Part shown: piece by piece, positions 21,506 to 52,793 of the stretch
How the letters are laid out: each line of letters starts with the position of its first letter
Position numbering within the stretch: the stretch's first letter is position 1
Assembly: GCA_963930775.1 (NCBI GenBank)
Contig: OZ005696.1
Span: 5,704,001-5,768,000, forward strand
Origin: Cliona cf. orientalis
Taxonomy: Eukaryota; Porifera; Demospongiae; Clionaida; Clionaidae
DNA: 64,000 nt
Direction: 5' to 3'
The notes under the pieces: model-generated
What the model was told of the DNA's origin: nothing
Database searches by the model: none
Seen by the model: the letters and a program-made list of their open reading frames with translations, nothing else
Program-made: the position numbers and the translations under genes

Positions 21506-24500
21506 CATGAGTGTGTCAATCACACCCTATCATAAGCACCTACTTGAGGAAGAGTATTAACAAAGCCATCTTTTCGACTCGACTTAGCTTCAAAATCAGT
21601 CAGAAGGTTCAACACATCGGTGTACATCTCAATCAGAGATTGCTATGCATGTACATGAAGACAATCAACAGTTGATCATAACAACAATTAAGCACATGTA
21701 GAGCTAACATTACCATGCACCACTACGACAAAGCAAAGGGAACCTTGTAGTAACACACATGGAATATAAACCATGAGCAACAGTTGTTCTAGGTAGCTAC
21801 TGTTACCAAACACATATACCAAGAAGGAAGAACTCCTCAACACATGCAATCCTGTCACTCTATCTACATGTATGAACTGAAATCAGCATTACACACGTAC
21901 ACACACACATCAATCTCCATATATAACAATTAGCCAAAATACTGGTAGTTATTGGTCATCGCCTAGCAACCGAAGATTTTATAGGAAAATTGCAGGCTAC
22001 CAGAGGGGCATAGGCAGGCCAATGATGAGAGAGGATCATGCATGGGCCAACAAACTAGTTACAAGATCATAAAATCGACTTATTTATAAAACATTGGGAA
22101 ATTAGCAACCACCAATGTCGCCATAAATATATTATACAATGTACATACATGTGCAATATCAGGAGCTCCTGGTAATATGCATGGTAATCATGTTAACCTA
22201 AAATAATATAATGCACATGCATGCATGTACTGCAGTGTCATCATTACATACCATCTTTATTCGAATAGAAGCCGCACCCTGATTAGCAGCCGCCCTCGTA
22301 TAGTAGCCGCACGCATGCGTGAACACAATTAAGTGGGCATGAACACGATCGCAAAGCCATGAACAATCGTTAGTTCAAGGTAAAACACATGGCAGAAAAC
22401 GTCCTTGGCTTGGTTCTGCCGCTTATTTATCGATCATCTATCTCTTACATTCGAAAATCAGTCCTGAAAATCGAGTGTGTTGTGTCAATGTCCACCAAGA
22501 GGCGCTCCAAATTAATAAAAGCTGCCCTTGAATAAGAGCCGCCCTCGATTAGTAGCCGCACTCCAGCAAGGCTGAAATTAATAGTAGCTGCTGCTAGTAT
22601 TTGAACAAATACGGTAATACCCAATACTATTACTACATGTACATGTACATGTACGTGAATTCATGTTCATGTATAAAAATCTAAAGGAGAAATTAATGTA
22701 GTACGTATACATGCATGTATATACAGTGGATTAATAGAGTTAACATTCATTCCCTGTCATATTTTACATAATATGGATGTACATATTATGGTACTCTAGA
22801 TCCAGTGAGAAGACAAAGCTATAATACCTTTCTCCGTGTCCTTATCTTGCTGGGGTCTACGCCGGCTGTCTTGGCTAGCTCCTGCTTCAGCTCATGGTTC
22901 TCCTTCTCCAGCGCCTGGACCTTGGCCTGGAGCTCCCTGATCTCACTGGTCAGCAGTCGGTCCTTGGCCGTGCTGAAAGATGGAGGTGCTGGACCAGTTC
23001 TGGAATGGATTGGGATGGTAAGATATAGTGCATGTGTGAGTGTGTGTTTGTGTGAGGGCTGGTACACATGATATCGCGTGTTGTACATGTACAATGTGTC
23101 AATGTGTCATGCATTGTATGCGATCGCCTAGCAACGAAAGTTTATACAATAGAGAATGTCAGTTACAAGATGAATGTAGGTGATCATATAATTAACAAAT
23201 TAACGATACTACGACATTAATTAGGATGCATTCGACCAAGCACCCCATGAACTCTGATGTACATGTACATGTACATGTAACTATTATAATAATAATATTA
23301 TACCTTTATGGCCGTTGCCCAGCAACCACAGTTTTATAGATTACTGGAGGGCCTAGGGGTGCTGGTGATCACAGATAAAGTGACAAAGGGGATAATGGGT
23401 CAACAAATAGTTGCAAGACCTAATTAGGGTGTAATCGATCATCATGCCCTCGATCTGATTAAGGACTTGGTTGTAACTATTATGCATGTACTACATGTAT
23501 GCATGTGTGTGCACATGCGTACAATATGTATATGTAAGTGCATATGTATGTGTACGTATGTGTGTGTGTGTGTTATATTCGACCCCAATTACTATCAGGT
23601 AACTACATGTATTTTGTTGGTAGTTCACTTCAGTTCATCATTGGCCTACTTTATGATGACCCAACCCCTTCCCATAGCCAGCAAATTGCCTATAAAACTT
23701 TGGTTGCGTAGGCAACTACCAACAAATGTACATGTAAGCACATGAGTGTGTTTGTGTATGTGAAAGTGTTTGTACACACAATAATCAATATTCAAACAGT
23801 AACAATGATTCTATAGTTACCAAGATAATTAAAGTATACATGAGATTTTGATCTTCTATAGTGGCTTAGCTATAGAAGATTAATTAGCTACACGTGTGTA
23901 CCTTACGCTTCTCTGCTGTTGCTGCTGCGGCTGTTTCCCCTCCGGTGTGGATGGCTGAGAGCTCCTGGAGGTCTTTAGCCAGTCGGAGAGTGAGTCCAGT
24001 CCCCCAGCCATCCTCTCCCCCAGACGAGACGGGTACAGTCTCTCCACCCACGACAACTGTTCAACCGTCGACTTCATCTGACTGTAAATCTACAAACATA
24101 CACAATGCAAAGTTGTCTTCTACGAAAATTATGTACAGCAGGCTAGGATTAGTCAATTAAGAATTACATGTATATCTTTGGGGGGGGGGGGAGGGAAGTA
24201 GAATGGAGGAAAGGATAACTAAACAAGTACTAAATAACACCCAAATTTGTGATTTGGGACTTAAATCCATCACTTTGGCATGTATGGGATGTAAAAACAC
24301 AATGTATGATGTATGGTACCGGTGTATGCTATGACTTCAGGCACGAGTGTGAATACAGTGCAGCCATACACCTGGACCAGGAGTGAGTCATCTCTCGTGA
24401 CATTGTACATGTGGACCAAAAACATTCCAGCTCTTTGAGATGTAAAGTATGTTGCACTTTACAATCAAAGCAGCTTTCTCATGCACAGTGCCTACACAAA

Positions 24501-26364
24501 TTAGAAAGGGATGTCGATGTGTATTAATCTACCATGACTTCATCATGACATCATCGCTACATTGACAACCTGACTATTTTCCCTCTTCCATTCATACTCA
24601 CCACCTACTTGAAACTAATTAGCCAGGAAGCCAGAGCCATTAGGGACATATGCCTACAACCATGAGCACATCTGTGTAGGGACACTGACTGTCCAAGTCC
24701 GCTCCACTATAACTCACCAATATGTACATAATGTCCACCATAATGTAATTAGGGTAAATATGAAAGGTGAGGGGGTGGCAGGCCAACTTCAAACGTGGGA
24801 ACAACAATTGCATCTGTTTGTTTTGGCCCAAACTGTCATCACTGGAAAGGGTAAGTGGTTATGGTAAGGACTGTGGGTTGGTTATCTACATGTAGCAATA
24901 GATTTTGAAATGCGGAAGTACAGATAGCTCATTGACCAATCACAATGCTGCTCTTACTGTCTTTAGAACCAAGACAGTTGTTCCTTCATAAAGTATAGAA
25001 ATTAGCTTCTTACACAAAATCTGCACAGTGTCTCAGCAGTTTGTTGCAGGTACGTAGCTGTAGGGTCGATGCATGATTGAGCTAACTATCAATTGTACTT
25101 TGGGCTTAATTTGTGCAGCTCAGTTCGGTGCAACAAGTCTCTTCAGCCCACATGGCATGCAGAAAGTGTGGCACTTGCCATACTTGGCTGTAAGAATCTG
25201 GCCTGGGCGCTTACGTATACCCCAGGAGTGCCGATTTATGCTGTTAAAACAAGCATCCATGTTCATGATATAGCATAATGTTATTAACTTTTGTACTGAG
25301 CTCTATGTGCGTGGGTATATACTATTGCAGAGGAATCCACATGTATTACTGTTTGGCTAGGTAGGTGCATGCTGACAAAAATTCAAATGAAGATGTTTTT
25401 ATAATCTAGATCAATCGGGAGTTGGTTTACCACTCAGGTTACATCATCAGTGATTATATCTCTGCATGTTATTGATATCAGTGCAGTGATACAGGAGATA
25501 ATGCATGATCACCTTTAATAATAATTAATCAGATAGGGTCTGGGGTAGCTCACTAAAACTGACCGGATAAATAAAAATTGCAGTGTGGCAGCTACTAAAT
25601 GCTCGCTACTAGTCTGGGGGGGGGGGGGGGGGGGGGGGCAGTCCCTTCACAAGAGGGAGGGGGAAGGTTCTGGCTGGTGTCATGCCTATATGCGAGTTGT
25701 TGTAGCGCTTAGCTGTTACGCTGTGTGTGCAAAACTGAACTTATGAAGATCTAGCACCTGGTTGGTTAGAGCGAATGGTAGGGACAGTCCCAACAAATTA
25801 TTAACCAAGAAGATCTGGCACCTGATTGGTCAGCTTGTGCATTTGGGACACTCACAGCCCCTAGCCTCATACCAGGCCCTGTACCCAGGCCCATCCCGCG
25901 GCCTGGATACAAGGCTAGTACAGCCCCATAATGTTGGTGATGATGTGGAGCAATCTGATTGGGCTGCACTCCTGGCTGCAGCAGGCACAACTCACGTATA
26001 GGCATATTAAACACCAGACCCTTCCCCCTCCCTTGAGCTCATGTGAAGGGGCTAGACTAGCTCGCTACCTCCAATGACTTACGTAAATGAGTGCACCTCC
26101 AGATACTCCTGCAATGACCAGCAGCGTGTAGAGCTTTCTCCTGAACCAGCCAGCCCCGGCCTTTTTCACTGCACCACCCACACTGGCATAGTGCCTCTGG
26201 TGCTGGAGGCTGGGAGGAGGGTAGCGGAAATAACCGTCTTCTGGGTTGAAATGACTCTTGAAAGTGATGCCAGATGAAGAGCAGAGAAAGGCAGGCACTC
26301 TGGTTCGACATGCAGCTGCAATATGGTGTCCCTGGCTGCCTGCTATACGCAAGTAGGCAGCCAT
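14190..26364 (-). CDS. OPA1: OPA1-like mitochondrial dynamin GTPase
   Basis: Minus-strand gene of about 22 exons and roughly 920 residues, close to the family's usual 960. Exon 1 (26364-26083) encodes a basic N terminus and a membrane segment ([16 protein letters not shown]) fitting a mitochondrial presequence plus inner-membrane anchor. Exons at 24077-23902 and 22999-22828 give a linker and a coiled coil ([15 protein letters not shown]). GTPase motifs: GDQSAGKTS (21362-21195), the MTRSP switch in the same exon, DLPG (20870-20690), TKVD (18690-18615). Later exons carry [17 protein letters not shown] (18320-18245), the stalk (17690-15140) with [11 protein letters not shown], and a C-terminal coiled coil ending [14 protein letters not shown] near 14190. 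Role (known family): fusion of the inner membrane and cristae shaping. All key GTPase residues are present. Start ATG at 26364; an upstream non-coding exon is possible. Exon edges beyond the first five are approximate to a few bases. Confidence 0.95.
16300..16385. repeat. CT-rich low-complexity tract in OPA1 intron
   Basis: Almost pure pyrimidine run (CTCCTCC, CTCTCCC units) of about 85 bases on the plus strand. Simple sequence with no coding value. Confidence 0.7.
18708..18896. repeat. Intronic hairpin plus direct repeat, copy 1
   Basis: An exact stem pairs AATAGTTATCTGCCAGTAAT with its complement at 18762-18782 around a short loop. It is followed by TTGTTGGTAGTTGACC, closing at GCAACTACCAACAA (inverted). 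The segment from ACCCCAATTACT to ACCAACAAA recurs in direct orientation at 23583-23728 with about 90 percent similarity by eye. It lies in the intron before the TKVD exon of OPA1. Confidence 0.7.
19555..19665. repeat. Partial copy of the palindrome-ended dispersed repeat
   Basis: Contains GCTACAGTGGCTACAGAGC, GTGGGGTACA and TGTGCTCTCGAG, matching the 3' part of the 7905-8297 copy. The terminal palindrome is missing here. Confidence 0.5.
19834..19852. repeat. Poly-C run (C19)
   Basis: Uninterrupted cytosines in an OPA1 intron. The complementary strand could form G-quadruplex. The length is likely uncertain in any assembly. Confidence 0.8.
20868..20970. repeat. AG-rich tract; polypyrimidine on the OPA1 sense strand
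   Basis: Purine-rich AGAGAG/GGGAGAGA sequence on the plus strand, immediately upstream (in gene sense) of the exon encoding DLPG. On the transcribed RNA it is a C/U tract about 100 bases long ending at the splice acceptor. Confidence 0.7.
21378..21501. repeat. AG microsatellite and purine tract before the P-loop exon
   Basis: G/A-rich sequence ending in an uninterrupted AG run (about 21456-21501). It sits directly upstream, in sense, of the OPA1 exon holding GDQSAGKTS, giving a very long polypyrimidine tract at that acceptor. Confidence 0.75.
22251..22614 (-). mobile_element. TA-flanked MITE with CCGTATTTATTCGAATA-type ends, copy 1
   Basis: Flanked by TA on both sides. The left end CCATCTTTATTCGAATAGAA and the reverse complement of the right end CCGTATTTGTTCAAATACTA are inverted. 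The interior has repeated AGCCGC units (AGTAGCCGCAC, AAGAGCCGCCC). A related copy in the opposite orientation lies at 57906-58241. No transposase. Probably a Tc1/mariner-type non-autonomous element in an OPA1 intron. Confidence 0.75.
23583..23728. repeat. Direct repeat copy 2 of the GTTGGTAGTT unit
   Basis: Matches 18759-18896 in direct orientation, including the block CATCATTGGCCTACTTTATG followed by ATGACCCAACCCCTTCCC. Related, more diverged GCCTAGCAAC/GCCCAGCAAC segments lie at 21960-22060, 23120-23150 and 23312-23420, so the intron has collected several family members. Confidence 0.65.
25616..25638. repeat. Poly-G run (G23)
   Basis: Uninterrupted guanines in OPA1 intron 1 with G-quadruplex potential. 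It lies just before a region rich in direct CACCTGRTTGGT copies (25756 and 25818). Confidence 0.8.
25861..25918. repeat. Small CTAGCCT...AGGCTAG hairpin element
   Basis: The arms CTAGCCTCATACCAGGCC and GGCCTGGATACAAGGCTAG pair imperfectly around a C-rich centre. Similar in plan and end sequence to 13915-13981. Confidence 0.5.
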
Positions 26365-26908
26365 TGCCTCATGAGCTCGATACAGCAGTACAGCCTTCAC
26401 TTTTTTTTTATTTTTCTTAACTTCGAGTAAATAGATGCACGGAGTGCAATGGCAATGTTTTACGGCCACACGTGGTCACCTGACAGCAAGTGACCGGTAT
26501 GTCCAAAATTGTTGTAGGCATTCGCCGGTTTATACACAAAGTGATTAGTGCTGCAGACAATACTAATGAATTTGCACACTCGAACCTATTCATGTGTTGC
26601 AATAACGCTAATAGGGGGTGCTTTCACGGGCTTCTTACACACAAAAACTCCAGATCGATTTGCAACCGGTGTCCTCTTGAGGAAATGGTTTAGAGCAGAG
26701 TCTGTACGACCAACCCCTGGGTAAAACCTACACGTTCAAGTGTGTGTTTGCGCTCCCAGAAGTTTGACAATCTACAAGTATAGTCTAGTGAGTTTTTACA
26801 GTTTTTAGCTAAGCTAGCGATTTGAAACTTGAAGTGATCAAGGCGAAGACTGATTTCGCCTGCAAGTGTCGTGAATCAAGAAAAGATTTGGGAGTTGACA
26901 CCGGCCTC
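26365..26908. promoter_or_regulatory. Candidate bidirectional promoter between OPA1 and Groucho
   Basis: The start codons of two divergent conserved genes are 544 bp apart (OPA1 at 26364 minus, Groucho first exon at 26909 plus). The segment contains a CACGTG E-box at 26469-26474, next to GGTCACCTGAC. No TATA box is evident. Shared regulation is inferred from position only. Confidence 0.5.
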
Positions 26909-47792
<20,884 letters not shown>

Positions 47793-47846
47793 TTTTCAGT
47801 AAGTTTAAAAGAGAAGCATACATTAATTTACTTCATGATAATAATA

Positions 47847-48438
47847 CCGTATCCTCCCGAAAATAAGCCCCCTCCCTTCTTTGACCCTCAAGTTCTTGCA
47901 CAGGTATGTTTGCCTCGACTATAAGCCCCCCTCCCACCAAGTAGACTGCACACGTACACGCGCGCGCATGAGCGCGTACATACGTACGTAACCCCGCCCT
48001 TCAATTGACTACAAGTACAAAGTGTATACAGTGGTGGCTTTCAGAACAGCCTGTTTTGAAGTCATTCTGTTATGCAGGCATTTCTAGCTTGGCGAAGACA
48101 CTTATGAGCCTATCAAGATGCTTTTTGCTTTCCTCTGAAAACGTATAGACACGGAATAACCCCACCGCTGATCGTTGTCTGTTGCCGCCTACTTGACAGG
48201 TCATCTCGCTGCTGCTCTTTTGGAGAAAAAAAAACAGCAAACTCTGGATATTTTCCGCGGTACATGACCAATGATGGTGTCGTCCTTCCACACGGCAACA
48301 GCAAATGGATCGTGATCGTTGTCCAAGGGGGGCTTATATTCGAGGGGAAGTGCATATTCGAAAATAAGCCCCCTCCCCAGTCTAGGTCATGTCTACTGCT
48401 GAAAAGGGGGGGGGGGGCTTATTTTCGGGAGGATACGG
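47847..48438. mobile_element. TA-flanked MITE with CCGTATCCTCCCGAAAATAA ends
   Basis: The left end CCGTATCCTCCCGAAAATAA (plus GCCCCC) is an exact reverse complement of the right end, and both sides carry TA (47845-47846, 48439-48440). Subterminal repeats of ATAAGCCCCC occur in both halves. No transposase. It lies just downstream of the Groucho stop codon and may supply 3' UTR sequence. Confidence 0.85.
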
Positions 48439-48440
48439 TA

Positions 48441-51190
48441 ATACTATTATCTTAGCAATAGTGATGTTAGATTAATTCTGTGAGACGTCTTTTTTTCAAT
48501 AATGATTATCATGACATTGTTCATAAGCATGCATCCCGGAAGTATTGTAATAACTCCATCTTATGTATGCAGGTCTCATCATTATTGCTATCTGTGAAGT
48601 CACTACCAACCCCACCATATGTCACTATTAATGTTTCTGTTCTATTATAGTGTTTGTATGTATAATAATAATATGTTGTCCTACACAACTCAAGTTTGTG
48701 TCCACAGTGTATGTAGCTAATCTTTTATAGTATACCGGTAATTATTCTAATGGACATCGCAACACCACAAACACACTCATACTATATACACACTATTAAA
48801 ATTTATGAATCCTTCATTCAACCTCTTATATTGTAGGACCTATTAATGCTCTTAATATTATGCTTTCTTTTCGATCTGTACTAACAAATATTAAAATTAA
48901 TTTTGTTGATTTTGCTATATACCAGTATCATTAGTATTAATTCAAGAGAAGTGTATACTACAGATTGGAGGTGTGCATGCATTTATAGGTTGTGCGTGCA
49001 CCATGGTACGTAGCTTAATTACCTATTGTCAATAATAATACATCCCCAGTAGCAATTTATTTTTTTGTGATTACGTTATGATATAATACCGGTATAACCT
49101 ATGTTGTCATAATGCTAAAATTCAGAGCCTTTACAGAACACCTCTACTATAGTTCTGAGACCTGAAAATCCACAGAATGTCATAGATTAACTTACATACA
49201 TATCCAATGAACAAAATAAAGGCTGAGTGCTATACTTTCTCATGCAGACAAAATTTAATAGTGCTGGCTGAACTTAAATTCACTCATTTTATTGGCTGAT
49301 GTAATCCTGTGGATTAATAAAGCTAGCCTTGAGCTGTAATTATATAGCACGCTTCATGCCATGACCGATATTATGAAGTTTTGAAGCTGTACTAGCTGTC
49401 GAATTCATCTCCTGTGATTGAAGTCGAGAGTCAGTCTTGGACTCCATCTCGATTTGCATTTGAGGCACCGGCATCGATGTGTATACAACCTCTTACCACA
49501 TGTACCATTGGAACTATGCAGTTACTGGGGATGTGGTCAAGTTATTAACAAGCAATAATATTGCAATAATAATAATCATTATGATTGCTACTATTGTGCA
49601 ATTTTGTCAATAGCAATGGAGAGCCATTAATTTTACTTAAAGTTTGCTGCTGTACCCTTCACTTCGGCTATGTAACAGTCCTAGACTGATCGACTACCTT
49701 GTGGGTACTAACATTAATACAATATTTCTGCCACAAAATTGAAAAAGAGAAAATTAAATTTTGATTGGTCACACCATTTTGATCAGATTCTGACAACCCT
49801 GCATGCCCACTAAATTTTATAATATTATTATGTACAAGGAGTGAGCTCGCTTCGCTCGCTCACTCCTTTATCCCTGTGCTACTATTGTGCATGACAGTGT
49901 GTGCTCGACGACTTTTACCTACTATTAATTTTGTGCGAGTGACTATTGAGCTAGCGCACGTGCACATCCTGCCTAATCATGTGACTTTGTCAATCAGCTA
50001 GCTAAAGAATTCGTTGCTTGCATGTCTTGTAGCTTCGCTTGCAAGGGGTCCCAAGAGAAGACCCCTATATAGAATAGAATTGCCTCCCTCTGGAAAACAC
50101 CTAGTATGGGCAACATAGACTCCAGAATGTCACCCTTTCGCATTCTCCAGGCCGCCATATGTAAATGTACAGTTCAATCTAATCAGTTTTGCCCTGCCAT
50201 TTTTTTGAAGCAGCTCACTTAATTAGTTGCTGCTGGGCCATAGCCAGCCGTGTCTGTGGGCTGTCTGTTGTACCACCCCAAGTCCAGCAACGCCGAGAAA
50301 GGAGAAAGAAAACTTTTAGCTTGGGGTCGAATCGCTTCCAGTCACCTCCCGCTCGTACGCACGCACAGACAACTGTAATCTTAGTATATTGATATTATTA
50401 TTATTATGGATCGAAACTGCTATAGAATATAGAGTTAATGGTTCCCACACCCATAACATCTGTGCAATCAAGCCTTAAAATTCTGCCAGGGATATTGCTA
50501 TAATACCAAAATCCGACAATCCGGGACACTAGGCCAAGTTCCAGGATAGTTGATAACTACGCTTTATGCATGATATTGAAGGGTGGGGAGTTAATTATAA
50601 CACATTTGAATTCACCTACGCCGTACTCATTCTAATTATTCGAACATTCTAATAGCCGAAATGGCAGGTTTAAGTAATTTTTATTTCATTAAATATCCTG
50701 ATTTCTCACCCATTCTAATCAATCAAATGGCCACATGGTGATCTACGTATACATGGCAGGATCTCGAGATAACTCAGAGTTCAAATACCGCTAGCTTTTA
50801 GAGACTTCCACATTCATTAAAGAGCGTGGCTACCACATTTCGGACAGTGTCTGGCGATCATCATTGCGATCGCTTTTAGAGAGCTCAGTGATACTAAAGC
50901 TAATAATGATATTAGTTGGACATCGACTGCTGCTTCTTCGTTTCTAATGCTTTCTCTATTATTCTGGATCTACACTCGAAGTAGCCATTAGCCGAATTTA
51001 TTTACTTTTCTATTTAACATCGAATGACAACAAAAAAAATATTATTTTTGGCTATTCAGATAATTACAGTGAGTATGGTATAATATATCTCATCATGCTC
51101 TATCCGATGATGAGCATTATCATAATAGTACACAAGTGAATCAGGAAAAAAAAAATAATAGGCTAAGCGTTCTTAAATTCAATTCAGTAC
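48441..51190. other. Intergenic stretch with minor repeats
   Basis: No gene recognised. Contains a strong hairpin at 49837-49870 (AAGGAGTGAGC / GCTCACTCCTT around TCGCTTCGCTC) and a relative of the CCCCAGTAGCAATTTA end at 49050. Short open frames such as 50189-50392 show no domain character. Confidence 0.45.
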
Positions 51191-51511
51191 CTATCGCAAT
51201 GCTTCTTGAATCTCTTTTGCTAGTATTTGTTGACCACAGTCATCCAGTAGTTCAATGAGTGTGTTCCATGAACAAGGTTTCACTCCATTCCCCTTCACCC
51301 AGTCCTGGAACATGGCCTGGCAACATGCTTCAGGATCACCACGGTGCTTGGAGTCAATGATGTCCAGCTGCGATCCAGCCTCATCAAAAGTCCAAGAGAA
51401 TTCCTAAGTCTCGCCAGTTGGGTGCCAATCTCTTGATAATTCGAATCCTCTTCCCTCTAGCTGCTCTCAACATTGTCATGATAGCTTGGCTAGTGTTGGT
51501 GTGCCATCTAA
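51191..51511 (-). pseudogene. Death-domain pseudogene exon
   Basis: On the minus strand an acceptor-like TTCTTTAG precedes codons for DGTPTLAKLS. The frame then shifts to read MLRAARGKRIRIIKRLAPNW, and shifts back before FDEAGSQLDIIDSKH, ending in TAG at 51191-51193. The parts line up with the intact death-domain exon at 53107-52794 (for example GDPEACCQAMFQDW against NDPKACCRDMFQHW, and the shared GNGV(K/R)PCSW). The two shifts compensate, but three stops lie in the original frame between them. The simplest reading is a duplicated and decayed last exon. The second shift lies in a TTTT run and could be a sequencing error; the first does not. Confidence 0.65.
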
Positions 51512-52793
51512 AGAATAAAGAACCAATTCAATTTAAACAGCCGCAATAGAGGTAAACAAAAACATACCTAATATGGAAGAACAGGAGGGAGCAGGTCTGC
51601 TTTGAGTTGTAGTACCTATTAACAGCTTTATAAACTAGTGTTTTTGTGCCCAAAATATCTTCTTTTTTTGAGGCACCAGCCCACACACCAAGCAGAAAGA
51701 TACCCTACACAAGTGTGCACCCTTCATACATGTGCATAGGTGATTTTGATTCTTTGTGCAGATGTTGATGAGCTTTGTCTACTTTTCGTTGATCCTTGGC
51801 CTGGGTCTGCATGACTACCGAAAGGGGCTCGCAGACGAGCAGCAGGAGTAAGTTGACATTGACCTTTGCCCTGGTGTACAGTAGCTACTATTGACTGTGT
51901 TGCTCTTGGCGTAGGTTGTACTAAGAAGATAAGGGAGCTCGTGTTCAGAGAGAAGGCTAGAACAGAAGTGGCAGCATGATGGCCCTCCCTCCCTAGGGCC
52001 TGCTCACTCAACCAGGTATGTACTGACTGACAAGTACACTATGTGCATGCACAGCAAACCTTGCCCCACTAGTATGCTTGCACTATAAGTGCTGTGTTCT
52101 GTGACAATACTATATTGATTGTGTTCAATAATTAAAATTAATTAGCATTATTACCATAGTATCGTGAAAAGGGGCACATGAACAGTATATAAACAATAAA
52201 ATATTATGTATTGAGGCATGAAACGGGGGGATAGGTGGACAATCAATAGCTCCCTTTCGCAAGGCTACAGCATTATGGTCTAATCAAACTCTATAATAAT
52301 ATTAAGTACAAAGTTATAGTAAAACTCAATTTTTGTAGCCACTCATCCTTGATCATTAAATGCAGAGGGATGATGAGAGGTTACAGAGGGTGCCTATATC
52401 AGTGTTCATTTCAGGAGCTTGATAAAGAAGGGGCAGAGGCATCCTATATTCAGTGAGATAACGACAAATTCTGTTAACTTAAAGAGGGGGTCCCACTTTA
52501 CATTTAAATGGAGGAAAAGCCCCAATATTTGTAGGGGGAGAGGGGACAAAAAGATCCCCTAGCCTGTTCCCTGAAATAAACACTTCAGATAGGTACACGT
52601 ATATATTATCTGGTATGATGGTAAATTTTTGAGGGGTCGAACATTAACTTTGATTAACCATACATGAAATTGTGCATGTCTACGAAAATGAAAGCCATGA
52701 AATAGTAAAGATTGCCTATCCACAAAAATTGAACCTCTCAAAAAGTTTAGCTATATGGCAATAAAAATATGACACCAGGACGTGACTGAATAT
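51512..52793. other. Stretch between death-domain copies
   Basis: A minus-strand open frame at 52011-51724 is rich in Ser, Thr, Gln and could be a decayed linker exon of the pseudogene, but has no recognisable domain. The rest looks like non-coding 3' flank. Confidence 0.3.
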
